The position numbers were made by a program, and so were the translations under genes. A model generated the notes under the pieces. The model ran no database searches, had not been told where the DNA came from, and saw only the letters and a program-made list of their open reading frames with translations. Positions 8,746 to 19,029 of a stretch of DNA of 64,000 bases are shown one piece after another (positions within the stretch are counted from its first letter, which is position 1; every line of letters starts with the position of its first letter). Origin of the DNA: Qipengyuania polymorpha (GTDB taxonomy: Bacteria; Pseudomonadota; Alphaproteobacteria; Sphingomonadales; Sphingomonadaceae); NCBI RefSeq assembly GCF_019711435.1, contig NZ_JAIGNK010000001.1, positions 992,001-1,056,000 on the forward strand, read 5' to 3'.

Positions 8746-9770
8746 CATCCCTTCTTAAGGCACTCGCGCCCGAGGAGTTCCGCAATCTGCACCGCGTTGA
8801 GGGCAGCACCCTTGCGCAGGTTATCGGAGACGCACCAGAGGGCAATACCATTGTCGACCGTCGGGTCGTCGCGCACGCGACTGATGTAGGTGGCGCTGTC
8901 GCCGGCGCTTTCGACCGGTGTGACGTAACCCTCGTCCTCGCGCTTGTCGATCAGCATGATGCCGGGAGCTTCGCGCAGGATGTCCTGGGCCTGCTCGGCC
9001 GAAAGCTCGTTCTCGAATTCGATGTTTACGCTTTCCGAATGGCCCACGAAGACCGGCACGCGCACGCAGGTGGCGTTGAGCTTGATTTTCGGGTCGAGGA
9101 TCTTCTTGGTCTCGACCACCATCTTCCATTCTTCCTTGGTCGAACCATCGTCCATGAAGACATCGATGTGCGGGATGACGTTGAAGGCGATCTGCTTGGT
9201 GAACTTCACCGGCTCGACCGGGTCGCCGACGAAGATGGCGCGGCTCTGCTGGAAAAGCTCGTCCATGCCCGCCTTGCCCGCGCCGGAAACCGACTGGTAG
9301 GTCGAGACGACCACGCGCTTGATTGTGGCTGCATCGTGGAGCGGCTTCAGCGCCACGACCAGCTGCGCGGTCGAGCAGTTCGGGTTCGCGATGATGTTGC
9401 GCTTCTTGTATTCGTGGATCGCGTCAGGGTTCACCTCGGGGACGATGAGCGGCACGTCGGGGTCCATGCGGTAGAGCGAGCTGTTGTCGATGACCACGCA
9501 GCCGGCCGCAGCCGCCTTGGGCGCATATTCCTTCGCCGGGCCGCTACCCGCCGCGAACAGCGCGATGTCCCAGCCAGACCAGTCGAAGTGCTCGATATTC
9601 TTGCACTTGAGCATCTTGCCCGTGTCGCCGAATTCGACCTCGGTGCCATGAGAGCGGCTGGAAGCCACCGCTGCCACCTCGTCACAGGGAAACTCGCGCT
9701 CGGCGAGGACCTGCATCATTTCGCGCCCGACATTCCCGGTCGCACCGACCACGGCTACACGATAACCCAA
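8745..9770 (-). CDS. asd: Aspartate-semialdehyde dehydrogenase
   Basis: 341 residues, the usual length. The enzyme reduces aspartyl-phosphate to aspartate semialdehyde with NADPH, at the branch to lysine/diaminopimelate, threonine and methionine. GATGNVGREM is the nucleotide-binding loop, ANPNCSTAQ carries the catalytic Cys132, SVSGAGKAG is conserved, and RVPVFVGHSESVNIEFE holds the substrate Arg and catalytic His. It heads the minus-strand chain running to rimK and is separated from the upstream S9 peptidase gene by 87 bases. Confidence 0.96.
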   Translation of the reverse strand: MGYRVAVVGATGNVGREMMQVLAEREFPCDEVAAVASSRSHGTEVEFGDTGKMLKCKNIEHFDWSGWDIALFAAGSGPAKEYAPKAAAAGCVVIDNSSLYRMDPDVPLIVPEVNPDAIHEYKKRNIIANPNCSTAQLVVALKPLHDAATIKRVVVSTYQSVSGAGKAGMDELFQQSRAIFVGDPVEPVKFTKQIAFNVIPHIDVFMDDGSTKEEWKMVVETKKILDPKIKLNATCVRVPVFVGHSESVNIEFENELSAEQAQDILREAPGIMLIDKREDEGYVTPVESAGDSATYISRVRDDPTVDNGIALWCVSDNLRKGAALNAVQIAELLGRECLKKG

Positions 9771-9857
9771 TTCAACGTCTCCAATATGCTTTGCGCCGCT
9801 GAGATAGCGACGCTGCGCGCTTAAGCAATGCCAGTCCGCCTTGAGGCGCGTAAAGCC

Positions 9858-12440
9858 TCACTCGGGAGGGGTCACACCGTGGTGTTCGAGGAAGCGGAAC
9901 ACGGTGTTGTAGCGGTGGGGCGAAATCTGCTCGCCCGAAACGCGGTGCGTGTAGCCGGGGTAAAGCATCATCTGGAACGGCACGTTGGCTTCCTGCATGG
10001 CCGAGATGATTTCGGTCGCGTTTTCGAAGACCACATTGTCGTCCGCCATGCCGTGGATGAGCAGCAGCGGATCGGTGATCTTCGTGGCGTTCGGGATGGC
10101 GGACGCGGCCTCATAGGCTTCTGCATCGTCCCGCGGCGTGCCCATGTAGCGTTCGGTGTAATGGGTGTCGTAAAGCTCCCACCGCGTCACTGGCGCGCCC
10201 GAAATACCGGCGGCGTAGAGGCCGGGGTCGGCCTGCAGCTGCTTCAGCGTCATGTAGCCGCCATAGGACCATCCATCGATGGCGATCTTGTCCGCATCGA
10301 CGAAATCGAGCGTTTTGAGGTACTCGGCACCCGCCTTCTGGTCGCGCACCTCGACGCCGCCCATCGCGCGGTAGATCGGTTGCTCGAAGGCGACGCCGCG
10401 ATTGGCGCTGCCGCGGTTGTCGAGCGCGAACCAGATGTAGCCCTTGTCGACGATTGCCTGACGCAGGGCGCCGTTCCAGCCCTTGTTGACGATCTGCGGA
10501 CCAGGCCCGCTGTAGTGGTAATAGTAGACGGGATAGCGTTTGCCCGGCTCCATCTTGGGCGTGACCATTTCCCAATAGAGCGGCGTGCCGTCCTCTGCGG
10601 GGATGGTGCCATATTGCGTCGGGCGATGGCTGGCTAGGAACGGCGCGTAAGGATGGTCAGCATCGAGCGCGTTTTCCTCGATCCACGCGAGGCGCTTGCC
10701 GGTGGCATCGGCGATATAGCTTTGCGGTGGCCGGTCGTCATTGGAGCGGCTGATGAGCAGGGTCTGTCCCTTGCCGTCCATACTGGCCGAGTGGGTGTAT
10801 CCAAGCTCGGTCAGGCGCGTGATGGCGCCGGGATTGGCGAGGTCGACCGAATAGACGTGCTGCTCGAGCACGCTGTCCTTGGTGCCCTGGAAGAACACGC
10901 GGCCTGCCTGCTGGTCAACGCCGACCAGCTTGGTGACGACCCATTCGCCGCTGGTAAGCTGGGTCCAGCCAGTCTTGTCTGCCTCGTCGAGCAGGTAGAG
11001 ATGGCCGTAGCCATCGCGTTCGGACCACCAGACGAGGTTGCCGTCGTTCAGCCACTTGTAGTCGCTGCCGAGATTGATCCAGTAATCCTCGACCGCCGCG
11101 GTCTCGGTGAAAAGCACCTGGCTCTCGCCGGTCGCGGGATTGACGCGCAGGATGTCCATCACCGTCTGCTCGCGGTTCTGGCGGGTGACGTAGAGGTCGT
11201 TGCCCGACCAGTCGACGCGGGCGAGGTAGATGTCGGGATTGTCACCGAGATCCACCTTCACGCGGTTCTGGCCGTCGGGGTCCATCACATAGAGTTCGAC
11301 CACGGCATTATCGCTGCCCGCCACCGGATAGCGCTGGTCGAACACCTTGGTCCCCGTCGCGCCAATGGCCGCGCGGGTGACGATGCCGACACCGCTTTCG
11401 TCGAACCGCTCGACCGCAATGCGGTTCTCGTCCGGGCTCCACCAATAGCCGTCGATGCGTGCCATTTCCTCCTGCGCAACGAATTCAGCCTCGCCCCAGC
11501 GGATGTCGGCGCCTTCCTTCGGCGTAATCGGCGCGGCTTCGCCCATGACTTCGCCGACCCACAGCTGGCGGTCGCGCACGAAGCTGATGTACTTGCCTTG
11601 CGGGCTCAGCGCGGGGTTGAGTTCGCTTTCCTCGGTATCGGTGACCTGCACCACCTGCCCGTCGAGACTGGCGAGGTAGAGGTCGCCGTCGAGCGGTACG
11701 AGGATGGCCTTGCCGTTCGAAGTCCACTCATAGCTGATTATCCCTGAGAGATTGCCGACCCGCGCGCGCTCGCGCTGCATTTTCTCGTCCTCGGACAATT
11801 CGCGACCCGAGCCGACTTTCTCGCTGTCGACCAGCATCGACCACTCGCCCGTCTCGCGGTCGAAGGCCCAGAGGTCGTAGCGCGCAAGGTCGTCCTCGCG
11901 GTTGCGCAGCACGGTGAGATAACGGCCATCGGGCGAAAGCTTGGCCTGCCGCGGGCTCGGCCCGTCGAGGCTGGGAGAGGCGAAGACCCGCTCGAAAGTG
12001 AGGTCCATGGCGGCGGTCTCCTGCTTGGCTTGGCTATTTTCTTTGGTGGCATTGTTCGCGAAGCCGAAGTCGGCATAAGTCGCCGACATTGGAACATTGG
12101 GTACGGAGATATTCAGGAAAACAACGCCATTCATCGTTGCTGTTCTTTCAGCCACCGGAATGACCTTTGCCAGCACTTTCCCTTCATTGCTGTCGAGCAA
12201 TTCGACGCGAAGGTCGGGAATACGCAGGATGTGTTCGGAACTGTTCCTCACATAGACTTTGGCGAGAAGAAGCCGGGTCCCGTCCGCTTGTTGTAGAAAT
12301 CGCATTTCGGCAGGGGGGACCTCCAGCGACAGATGTTCCGATGCCACCTGAAGGGGGACAGACTGCGCAATTGCAGGCAAGGAAGCGGTGGTGAGGCACG
12401 TGCCCAATGCGAGGGCGACGGCGAGGTTGAGCGACTTCAT
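9858..12440 (-). CDS. S9 dipeptidyl-peptidase IV-like protease with extra N-terminal domain
   Basis: 860 residues from the ATG at 12440 (MKSLNLAVALALG...), which begins a Sec signal ending near AIAQ, residues 25-26. From residue 146 (MDLTFERVFASPSLDGPSPR) it is a standard alphaproteobacterial DPP-IV-like enzyme: a propeller domain, then an alpha/beta hydrolase domain with nucleophile GWSYGGYM near 725, acid HGMADDNV near 798 and histidine GYTHRV near 834. Residues 27-145 are an added domain (KVYVRNSSEHILRIPDLRVE, VVFLNISVPNVPM) resembling DUF3426/FxLYD-type beta domains. Two 60-base blocks of its DNA count 48% and 50% GC, lower than the rest. It probably cleaves Xaa-Pro/Ala dipeptides in the periplasm. 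Confidence 0.92.
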   Translation of the reverse strand: MKSLNLAVALALGTCLTTASLPAIAQSVPLQVASEHLSLEVPPAEMRFLQQADGTRLLLAKVYVRNSSEHILRIPDLRVELLDSNEGKVLAKVIPVAERTATMNGVVFLNISVPNVPMSATYADFGFANNATKENSQAKQETAAMDLTFERVFASPSLDGPSPRQAKLSPDGRYLTVLRNREDDLARYDLWAFDRETGEWSMLVDSEKVGSGRELSEDEKMQRERARVGNLSGIISYEWTSNGKAILVPLDGDLYLASLDGQVVQVTDTEESELNPALSPQGKYISFVRDRQLWVGEVMGEAAPITPKEGADIRWGEAEFVAQEEMARIDGYWWSPDENRIAVERFDESGVGIVTRAAIGATGTKVFDQRYPVAGSDNAVVELYVMDPDGQNRVKVDLGDNPDIYLARVDWSGNDLYVTRQNREQTVMDILRVNPATGESQVLFTETAAVEDYWINLGSDYKWLNDGNLVWWSERDGYGHLYLLDEADKTGWTQLTSGEWVVTKLVGVDQQAGRVFFQGTKDSVLEQHVYSVDLANPGAITRLTELGYTHSASMDGKGQTLLISRSNDDRPPQSYIADATGKRLAWIEENALDADHPYAPFLASHRPTQYGTIPAEDGTPLYWEMVTPKMEPGKRYPVYYYHYSGPGPQIVNKGWNGALRQAIVDKGYIWFALDNRGSANRGVAFEQPIYRAMGGVEVRDQKAGAEYLKTLDFVDADKIAIDGWSYGGYMTLKQLQADPGLYAAGISGAPVTRWELYDTHYTERYMGTPRDDAEAYEAASAIPNATKITDPLLLIHGMADDNVVFENATEIISAMQEANVPFQMMLYPGYTHRVSGEQISPHRYNTVFRFLEHHGVTPPE

Positions 12441-12526
12441 GTTCTCTCCCGGAATCAATCACCAAGCGTCCTCGCAAGGGCCGGAGACGAAAGCAAGCGC
12501 CACCGCCATGACTCGGGTTTTTATGC

Positions 12527-12565
12527 TTAAATTCGAGTTAAGCGCGTCTCCTTAAATTCTCTTAA
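12527..12565. promoter_or_regulatory. Tandem CtrA-type boxes (TTAA-N7-TTAA and TTAA-N6-TTAA)
   Basis: TTAA occurs at 12527, 12538, 12552 and 12562. The first pair is spaced by exactly 7 bases (12527-12541), the established CtrA full-site pattern of alphaproteobacteria. The second pair is spaced by 6 (12552-12565). TTAA is rare in this GC-rich DNA, so four in 39 bases is striking. The site could drive a plus-strand RNA starting near 12590 or control the S9 peptidase, whose start is 87 bases away on the other strand. Confidence 0.6.
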
Positions 12566-12589
12566 GGTGGTGCTGTCAGAACATGGCTT

Positions 12590-12710
12590 GTCACCGGGCA
12601 GCCACTCCGGCTCACAGGCTCCCGGTGTCATCAAGACCGGGCCAATTTCGGCTCATCATGATCCCCACGTGACAAGGGCGGCTTCTTCAGGGAGGCCGCC
12701 CTTATTTCTT
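12590..12710 (+). ncRNA. Candidate small RNA with CtrA-box promoter region
   Basis: The start is approximate. Downstream of the TTAA cluster the plus strand can fold a hairpin CACCGGG / CCCGGTG (12592-12598 with 12621-12627), with an inner AGCC/GGCT stem, and ends in a terminator hairpin at 12674-12703. No plus-strand reading frame uses this transcript. It does not match 4.5S, 6S or tmRNA as far as I can tell. The evidence is only structure, terminator polarity and the upstream boxes. Confidence 0.4.
12674..12710 (+). terminator. Plus-strand intrinsic terminator 1
   Basis: AAGGGCGGC / GCCGCCCTT (12674-12682 with 12695-12703), then ATTTCTTT. The T-rich tail is only on the plus strand. Confidence 0.72.
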
Positions 12711-12721
12711 TCGCGCTCCTA

Positions 12722-12758
12722 GGGGGCGGCAGCCCGAGTGGTGGCCGCCCTCCTTTTT
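12722..12758 (+). terminator. Plus-strand intrinsic terminator 2 (tandem)
   Basis: GGGCGGC / GCCGCCC (12724-12730 with 12744-12750), extendable by a G-U and a G-C pair, followed by TCCTTTTT. It stands 20 bases after terminator 1 in the same orientation. Confidence 0.65.
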
Positions 12759-12770
12759 ATTCCGCGCAAA

Positions 12771-12800
12771 CGAAAAGGGCGGCCCGACCGGACCGCCCTT
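12771..12800 (-). terminator. Terminator of trmD-rplS operon
   Basis: Read on the minus strand, AAGGGCGG / CCGCCCTT (12775-12782 with 12793-12800) is followed by TTTTCG. It lies 36 bases past the rplS stop. Confidence 0.78.
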
Positions 12801-12835
12801 CCCTTGTCTCTGCTGAGAAGCTTTACGCCCTAAAA

Positions 12836-13204
12836 TCAGGACTTCGGCGCGTTGTCGCGGCGTTCCGCGATACGCGCGCGCTTGCCGGTGCGGCCGCGCA
12901 GGTAGTAAAGCTTCGCGCGACGCACGATACCGCGGCGGACCACGGTGATGCTGTCGACGATCGGCGAATACAGCGGGAACACACGCTCCACGCCTTCACC
13001 GAACGAAAGCTTGCGGACGGTGAAGTTGCTGCCCATGCCGCGGTTCGAACGGGCAATGACAACGCCTTCGAAATTCTGGACACGCTCGCGGGTGCCTTCG
13101 ACAACCTTCACGCCGACGCGGACGGTGTCGCCTGCGCGGAATTCGGGAATGTCCTTGCCGAGGTTTTCAATAGCTTCGGCTTCGAGCTGCTGGATCAGGT
13201 TCAT
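12836..13204 (-). CDS. rplS: 50S ribosomal protein L19
   Basis: 122 residues from the ATG at 13204 ([20 protein letters not shown]); the longer upstream reading is spurious. L19 sits at the subunit interface of the 50S. Conserved blocks [43 protein letters not shown] and [11 protein letters not shown] are all present. It follows trmD by 13 bases, as in the usual trmD-rplS pair, and ends at the terminator near 12780. Confidence 0.97.
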   Translation of the reverse strand: MNLIQQLEAEAIENLGKDIPEFRAGDTVRVGVKVVEGTRERVQNFEGVVIARSNRGMGSNFTVRKLSFGEGVERVFPLYSPIVDSITVVRRGIVRRAKLYYLRGRTGKRARIAERRDNAPKS

Positions 13205-13217
13205 TTGCCTGGATTTC

Positions 13218-13943
13218 CTACTTCTTTTGCCGCGCATCAGAGGCAGACTGGTCCCGATCGCCACTGTAGCGATCCCAAAGGTCCGGCCTGCGTAACCGTG
13301 TGTCTTCCTCGCTCCTTGCCTTGCGCCAAGCAGCGATCTTCGCATGATCCCCCGATCGCAGCACTTCAGGGATCGTGCGCCCTTCCCATTCCTGAGGTCG
13401 GGTGTATTGCGGATATTCGATGAGCCCGTTCTCGTAGGACTCCTCGACTCCGCTATCGGGCGCGCCCATTACTCCGGGAAGCAGGCGAATGCAAGCGTCG
13501 AGTATGGCGATGGCCGCGGTCTCTCCCCCCGACAGGACGATATCGGCAAGGCTGACCTGTTCGATCTGCGGGTAATGGTCGAAAATCCGCTCGTCGAAGC
13601 CCTCGAAACGCCCGCACAGTATGGCGACGCCGGGGCCGCCTGCAATCTCGCGAATACGCGCCTGCGTGATGGGTTTCCCTCGTGGCGTCATGGCGAGGAT
13701 CGGCCTGCCCTCGCCTACGCTTTCGATAGCCGGGCCAAGGATGTCTGCCTTGAGCACCATGCCCGCTCCGCCGCCTGCCGGCGTGTCATCGACCGTGCGG
13801 TGCTTGTCCTTAGCAAAATCACGGATCTGGACGGTCTCGCACGACCAGTCCCCGCGGCTTAGCGCCTTACCCGCAAGCGACACGCCCAGCGGCCCGGGAA
13901 ACATCTCGGGATAGAGGGTGAGGATTGTGGCGGCGAAGGTCAT
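13218..13943 (-). CDS. trmD: tRNA (guanine37-N1)-methyltransferase
   Basis: 241 residues from the ATG at 13943 ([20 protein letters not shown]). TrmD uses SAM to methylate G37 beside the anticodon and prevents +1 frameshifting. The trefoil-knot SPOUT signatures are present: [34 protein letters not shown] and [21 protein letters not shown]. The start overlaps the upstream 104-residue membrane-protein gene as ATGA. In most bacteria rimM lies directly upstream; here it is more than 2 kb away. Confidence 0.96.
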   Translation of the reverse strand: MTFAATILTLYPEMFPGPLGVSLAGKALSRGDWSCETVQIRDFAKDKHRTVDDTPAGGGAGMVLKADILGPAIESVGEGRPILAMTPRGKPITQARIREIAGGPGVAILCGRFEGFDERIFDHYPQIEQVSLADIVLSGGETAAIAILDACIRLLPGVMGAPDSGVEESYENGLIEYPQYTRPQEWEGRTIPEVLRSGDHAKIAAWRKARSEEDTRLRRPDLWDRYSGDRDQSASDARQKK

Positions 13944-14254
13944 GCTGCCTTCCGATGAGGAATGAGAAAATACCAAGCCAGCCAAGAAACAGCCAAAGCA
14001 AACAAACCGAAACCAAACCTGACTGAAGAGTAGATCAGGAAATAGCCTGCCTCAGCGTTGTCCATCCCGGCGGTCCAAAGAGGATGAAATTGCCACAAGG
14101 CCAGCCCTAGGATCGTCAAGAGCAGAGTCGCAATCCTCAAGCGTTTTCGTCGGACGGTTTGTCGGACCAACATTTCACTTACCAGCCCGGCAATCACAGC
14201 CAAAAGGAGGATGTCCAGCTTAGGCATCCGGAACAATAAATCGATCAATTCCAA
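13940..14254 (-). CDS. Hypothetical small membrane protein inserted upstream of trmD
   Basis: 104 residues with three likely membrane segments ([53 protein letters not shown]). It ends in a basic tail HRKAA. It overlaps the nitrilase 3' end by 10 bases and trmD by 4 (ATGA). An alternative start is Met9 at 14230. The DNA is visibly richer in A/T than trmD or the nitrilase, so it may be a recent insertion. I do not recognise the family. Confidence 0.65.
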   Translation of the reverse strand: MELIDLLFRMPKLDILLLAVIAGLVSEMLVRQTVRRKRLRIATLLLTILGLALWQFHPLWTAGMDNAEAGYFLIYSSVRFGFGLFALAVSWLAWYFLIPHRKAA

Positions 14255-15195
14255 AGAACGCCACCCTTCGACTGTCTGTCGACTCTAAGCTCGAAAACAT
14301 CAGGTCGCGAGTAGTGGCCATCGGTGTCGAGGCTCGCCAGACCCTGCCCGATTTCACCTAGATCAAGCTCAGCGAACATCGTCTCTTCACCCTCACCAGC
14401 CTGCGCCACGATCCGCGCATCGGGCGCGATGATCATCGAGCCGCCACGGTTGAGCGCTTCGCCCTCGATCGCCTCGAACAACTCCTTCGCCGCTGCATCG
14501 CCGCCAACCCGTTCCAGTCCTTCGAACAGGTCGTCCTTCGCCTGCACCAGCCCCGCCGCCAGCACGAAACACCGGCCCTCCATCGCATAGTGACGAGAGG
14601 CGAGTGCGTATTCCTCGCGCACGGTGGGCCATGCCGCTACATGGACGCTCTCACCGAGGTTGTGCATCGCCGCGCGGGCCAAGGGCATCCAGTGCTCCCA
14701 GCAGATCAGACTGCCGACCTTGCCCCACTCCGCCTGGTGCACGCCGAGCGTCGAGCCGTCGCCGCGCATCCAGATGAGGCGTTCGCCATGCGTTGGCACC
14801 AGCTTGCGGTGATCGAGCACCGGCAGTCCGGGCCGGAAGGTCATCTGGTTGTTGTAGAGGCTCTGCCGCACGCGCTCATGCGCGCCGATACTGATCACCG
14901 CGCCGGTCTCGTCGCACAGCTCCTGCAGGGGTAGCAGCCGCTCTTCATTCGCCACCACCGCCTGTTCGAGCATGATGCGGTGCAGCGCCTTGGTGCCGGG
15001 ATGGTCCCACAGCGCCGCGCCGGGCGCCTCGTCGAGCCACAGCGGATAACCGCCGAGGAAAGTCTCGCCGAAAGCAACCAGCTTCGCCCCGCCCTCCACC
15101 GCCTCACGCGCCAGGCGCACGGCCTTACCGATCCCGTCGCCAATGGCGAGCGGAATGGGCGCGGCCTGGACAATTGCTACCTTGAGCGTGCTCAT
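14245..15195 (-). CDS. Nitrilase (carbon-nitrogen hydrolase family)
   Basis: 316 residues from the ATG at 15195. The catalytic triad is visible: Glu44 in AFGETFLGGYP, Lys131 in DHRKLVPTHGERL and Cys165 in SLICWEHWMP. The long sequence context (KLVPTHGER, CWEHWMPLARAAM) is that of true aliphatic/aryl nitrilases, which convert nitriles to carboxylic acids, rather than of amidases or NAD synthetase domains. It is cytoplasmic. It lies in the interrupted rimM-trmD interval and diverges from the flavoprotein gene starting near 15253. Confidence 0.9.
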   Translation of the reverse strand: MSTLKVAIVQAAPIPLAIGDGIGKAVRLAREAVEGGAKLVAFGETFLGGYPLWLDEAPGAALWDHPGTKALHRIMLEQAVVANEERLLPLQELCDETGAVISIGAHERVRQSLYNNQMTFRPGLPVLDHRKLVPTHGERLIWMRGDGSTLGVHQAEWGKVGSLICWEHWMPLARAAMHNLGESVHVAAWPTVREEYALASRHYAMEGRCFVLAAGLVQAKDDLFEGLERVGGDAAAKELFEAIEGEALNRGGSMIIAPDARIVAQAGEGEETMFAELDLGEIGQGLASLDTDGHYSRPDVFELRVDRQSKGGVLWN

Positions 15196-15252
15196 AACCC
15201 GAGCGGTTAGCGCGGCGGGGACCGCTTGGCTATCCCGCGCGTTCACCCCGTC

Positions 15253-16173
15253 ATGAGCGAAACAATCGACGATTGCATCATCATCGGCGCGGGGCCTGCG
15301 GGGCTTACGGCGGCCATTTATCTTGCCCGCTACTACCTCGACATCCGTATGTTCGATTGCGGGACGAGCCGGGCAAGCTGGATCCCGACCAGCCACAACC
15401 ATGCCGGCTTTCCCGATGGCATCAATGGCAACGAACTGCTCGACCGAATGCGCGAACAGGCGGCCAAGTACGGCGCAATGCGAGAGCCGAAGCGCGTCAC
15501 CAACCTCGCGAAGCCGGACGAATGCTTTACCGTCACTTGCGACGACGAAACATATCGCGCGCGCACCGTGCTGCTGGCCACGGGTGTGGTGAACAATCGT
15601 CCCGAGGGCATTGAGGACCAGCTACACGACGAGGCGCTGTCACGCGGTCTCATCCGCTATTGCCCGGTCTGCGACGGCTACGAGGTGACCGACAAGAAGG
15701 TCGCCGTCATCGGCACGGGCGAGCACGGAACCGCCGAGGCGCAGTTCATCCGCACCTATACAGAGGACATCACTCTCGTCTCTCCGCACGGCGACCACGA
15801 TTTATCCGACACCTGCAGCAAGGCTCTGGACGATGCGGGTATCAAGCGCGTCGCGGGGCCTTGTGGTGGGTTTGCTATCGAGAACGGCAGCTTCGCTTTC
15901 GATACCGCCGAAGGCAGGATGAACTTCGATTCGATGTATCCGGCTCTGGGCTCGGTCATCCGTTCGGGACTGGCGAAGAAATGCGGGGCCAAGGTCACCG
16001 ACGATGGCTGCATAGAGGTGAGCGACCATCTCGAAACGAGCGTAAACGGGTTGTTCGCAGCGGGCGATGTCGTGGTCGGCCTCGACCAGATTAGCCACGC
16101 GATGGGCCAGGCGGGCGTTGCATCCACCGCCATTCGTAACCGGCTGGCGGAGAAGATGCCGCTCCGTCGTTAG
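15253..16173 (+). CDS. Thioredoxin-reductase-like NAD(P)/FAD oxidoreductase with CPVC motif
   Basis: 306 residues from the ATG at 15253; an in-frame TTG at 15226 is an alternative. [19 protein letters not shown] is the FAD-binding loop, [12 protein letters not shown] the second dinucleotide loop, and [21 protein letters not shown] the C-terminal FAD motif. Cys137-Pro-Val-Cys140 sits where thioredoxin reductase has its CATC redox pair. The motif differs and no thioredoxin gene is near, so the disulfide partner is unknown. Its 3' end overlaps convergent rimM by 4 bases. Confidence 0.87.
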   Translation: MSETIDDCIIIGAGPAGLTAAIYLARYYLDIRMFDCGTSRASWIPTSHNHAGFPDGINGNELLDRMREQAAKYGAMREPKRVTNLAKPDECFTVTCDDETYRARTVLLATGVVNNRPEGIEDQLHDEALSRGLIRYCPVCDGYEVTDKKVAVIGTGEHGTAEAQFIRTYTEDITLVSPHGDHDLSDTCSKALDDAGIKRVAGPCGGFAIENGSFAFDTAEGRMNFDSMYPALGSVIRSGLAKKCGAKVTDDGCIEVSDHLETSVNGLFAAGDVVVGLDQISHAMGQAGVASTAIRNRLAEKMPLRR

Positions 16174-16655
16174 TCGACGAAATCGGCGCTGACGGTCAGT
16201 TTTTCGGCATCCCAGCCCGGAACGGCCTGTTCGGTCAGCGGGACCATGAACTTCTTGCCATCGGGCTTTTCGATTTCGACGATGTCGGTCGCGCCGAAGT
16301 TCTCGACCGCGCAAACGGTCCCGATTTCGTCTCCGCTATCGGTGACGACGGTGAGGCCCAGCAGGTCGGAATGGTAGAATTCGCCCTCTTCCAGCGCGGG
16401 CAAGGCATCGCGCGATACGGTGAGGACGGTGCCGCGCAGCTTTTCGGCGGCGGTACGGTCGGCGACTTCGGCGAAACGCGCGATGGCGCCGCCCTTGTTG
16501 TCGCTGCGGACCTTGGAGAGGGTCAGTTTGCCCTCGTTGAAGCTCTTGTGCGGCTTCAGGGCTTCGAATCCCTCGCCAAACAGCTTCAGGCGGACTTCGC
16601 CCGTCACGCCATGTGCACCAGTGACGGCGGCCAGCGTGACGGGCTTGTCCTGCAT
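16170..16655 (-). CDS. rimM: Ribosome maturation factor RimM
   Basis: 161 residues, normal length. RimM binds S19 in the 30S head and aids 16S rRNA maturation. The N-terminal RimM domain ([20 protein letters not shown]) is followed by the PRC-barrel half ([50 protein letters not shown]). It lies 8 bases downstream of rpsP, in the same operon as ffh. Confidence 0.95.
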   Translation of the reverse strand: MQDKPVTLAAVTGAHGVTGEVRLKLFGEGFEALKPHKSFNEGKLTLSKVRSDNKGGAIARFAEVADRTAAEKLRGTVLTVSRDALPALEEGEFYHSDLLGLTVVTDSGDEIGTVCAVENFGATDIVEIEKPDGKKFMVPLTEQAVPGWDAEKLTVSADFVD

Positions 16656-16663
16656 GGGAGAGA

Positions 16664-17134
16664 TTACTCGCCCTTGTCTTCCGAAGCGTCTTCGGTAGCT
16701 TCTTCAGCCGGTGCTTCTTCTGCTGCAGCTTCTTCAGCCGGAGCTTCGGCAGCAGCCTTGGCTTCTTCTTCAGCAGCCTTGGCAGCTTCAGCAGCTTCGG
16801 CTTCCTTGGCAGCCTTTTCTTCAGCGCGTTCCTTGGCTGCTTCGCCCGGTTCACCCTTCTTCGGGTTGTTGCGCGGCGCACGCTCGAGGATGCCGGCGGC
16901 ATCGAGGAAGCGGTGGACGCGGTCCGAGGGGGTCGCGCCGACCGAAAGCCAGTGACGGGCACGGTCTTCGTCGAGCTTCACGCGCTCGCCCGAATCCTTC
17001 GGCAGCATCGGGTTGTAGGTGCCGATCTGCTCGAGGTACTTGCCGTCACGCGGGCTGCGCGAGTCCGACACGACGATGCGGTAGTAAGGACGCTTCTTCG
17101 CGCCACCGCGCGACAGACGAATTGCAACTGCCAT
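16664..17134 (-). CDS. rpsP: 30S ribosomal protein S16 with Ala/Glu-rich tail
   Basis: 156 residues. The first 80 or so are S16 ([50 protein letters not shown]), a 30S assembly protein. The C-terminal half is a low-complexity Ala/Glu/Lys extension rich in short repeats such as [12 protein letters not shown], roughly doubling the E. coli length. Such tails are seen in alphaproteobacteria. It lies 39 bases downstream of ffh. Confidence 0.96.
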   Translation of the reverse strand: MAVAIRLSRGGAKKRPYYRIVVSDSRSPRDGKYLEQIGTYNPMLPKDSGERVKLDEDRARHWLSVGATPSDRVHRFLDAAGILERAPRNNPKKGEPGEAAKERAEEKAAKEAEAAEAAKAAEEEAKAAAEAPAEEAAAEEAPAEEATEDASEDKGE

Positions 17135-17173
17135 TTTACTTCACCTTTCGAATGTAAATATCGGTATTCTGGA

Positions 17174-18673
<1,500 letters not shown>

Positions 18674-18718
18674 ATCTGTTCTACTCCTTCCGAACCGCCT
18701 TAGGTCCGAATAAACGCG

Positions 18719-18753
18719 AAAAACGCCGGCGGACGAGAACTCGTCGGCCAGCG
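18719..18753 (-). terminator. Minus-strand terminator between tRNA-Ala and ffh
   Basis: On the minus strand, arms 18740-18753 and 18724-18737 pair around a 2-base loop centred on GACGAG/CTCGTC with a CGCTGGC/GCCGGCG base, one mismatch and one G-U pair. Five T residues follow (A at 18719-18723 on the given strand). It lies about 100 bases past the tRNA 3' end. Confidence 0.6.
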
Positions 18754-18852
18754 TGGGGTCAGACCCCTATGAAAACCCAAACTTGTGCCCGGGTGTGGTG
18801 GAAGCAAGCCGCAGCCGTCGCCACGGCCTGCTACCATCAAATCCGGTGAAAA

Positions 18853-18928
<76 letters not shown>

Positions 18929-18984
18929 GAGCCATTTTTCGCTGACGCATCCTGGGAGGTGCGTCACCCTTGCGGGAGGCGCCC

Positions 18985-19011
18985 AATATAAGGGGTCCTC
19001 CCGCAATGCAA
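18985..19011 (-). promoter_or_regulatory. Possible tRNA-Ala promoter
   Basis: On the minus strand TTGCAT and TATATT are spaced by 15 bases, about 57 bases before the tRNA 5' end. A 9-bp inverted repeat TTGCGGGAG / CTCCCGCAA (18970-18978 with 18998-19006) overlaps the region. This is pattern-based only. Confidence 0.35.
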
Positions 19012-19029
19012 CAGCTATTTTACGCTAAA

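Larger units (their letters stand above)
12441..12835. other. 395-base intergenic region between S9 peptidase and rplS
   Basis: No protein gene is visible. The region holds four TTAA half-sites, a structured GC-rich stretch at 12591-12630, two plus-strand terminators and one minus-strand terminator. All protein genes from 2471 to 15195 are on the minus strand, so the plus-strand terminators have no annotated gene to end. The separate entries describe each element. Confidence 0.8.
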
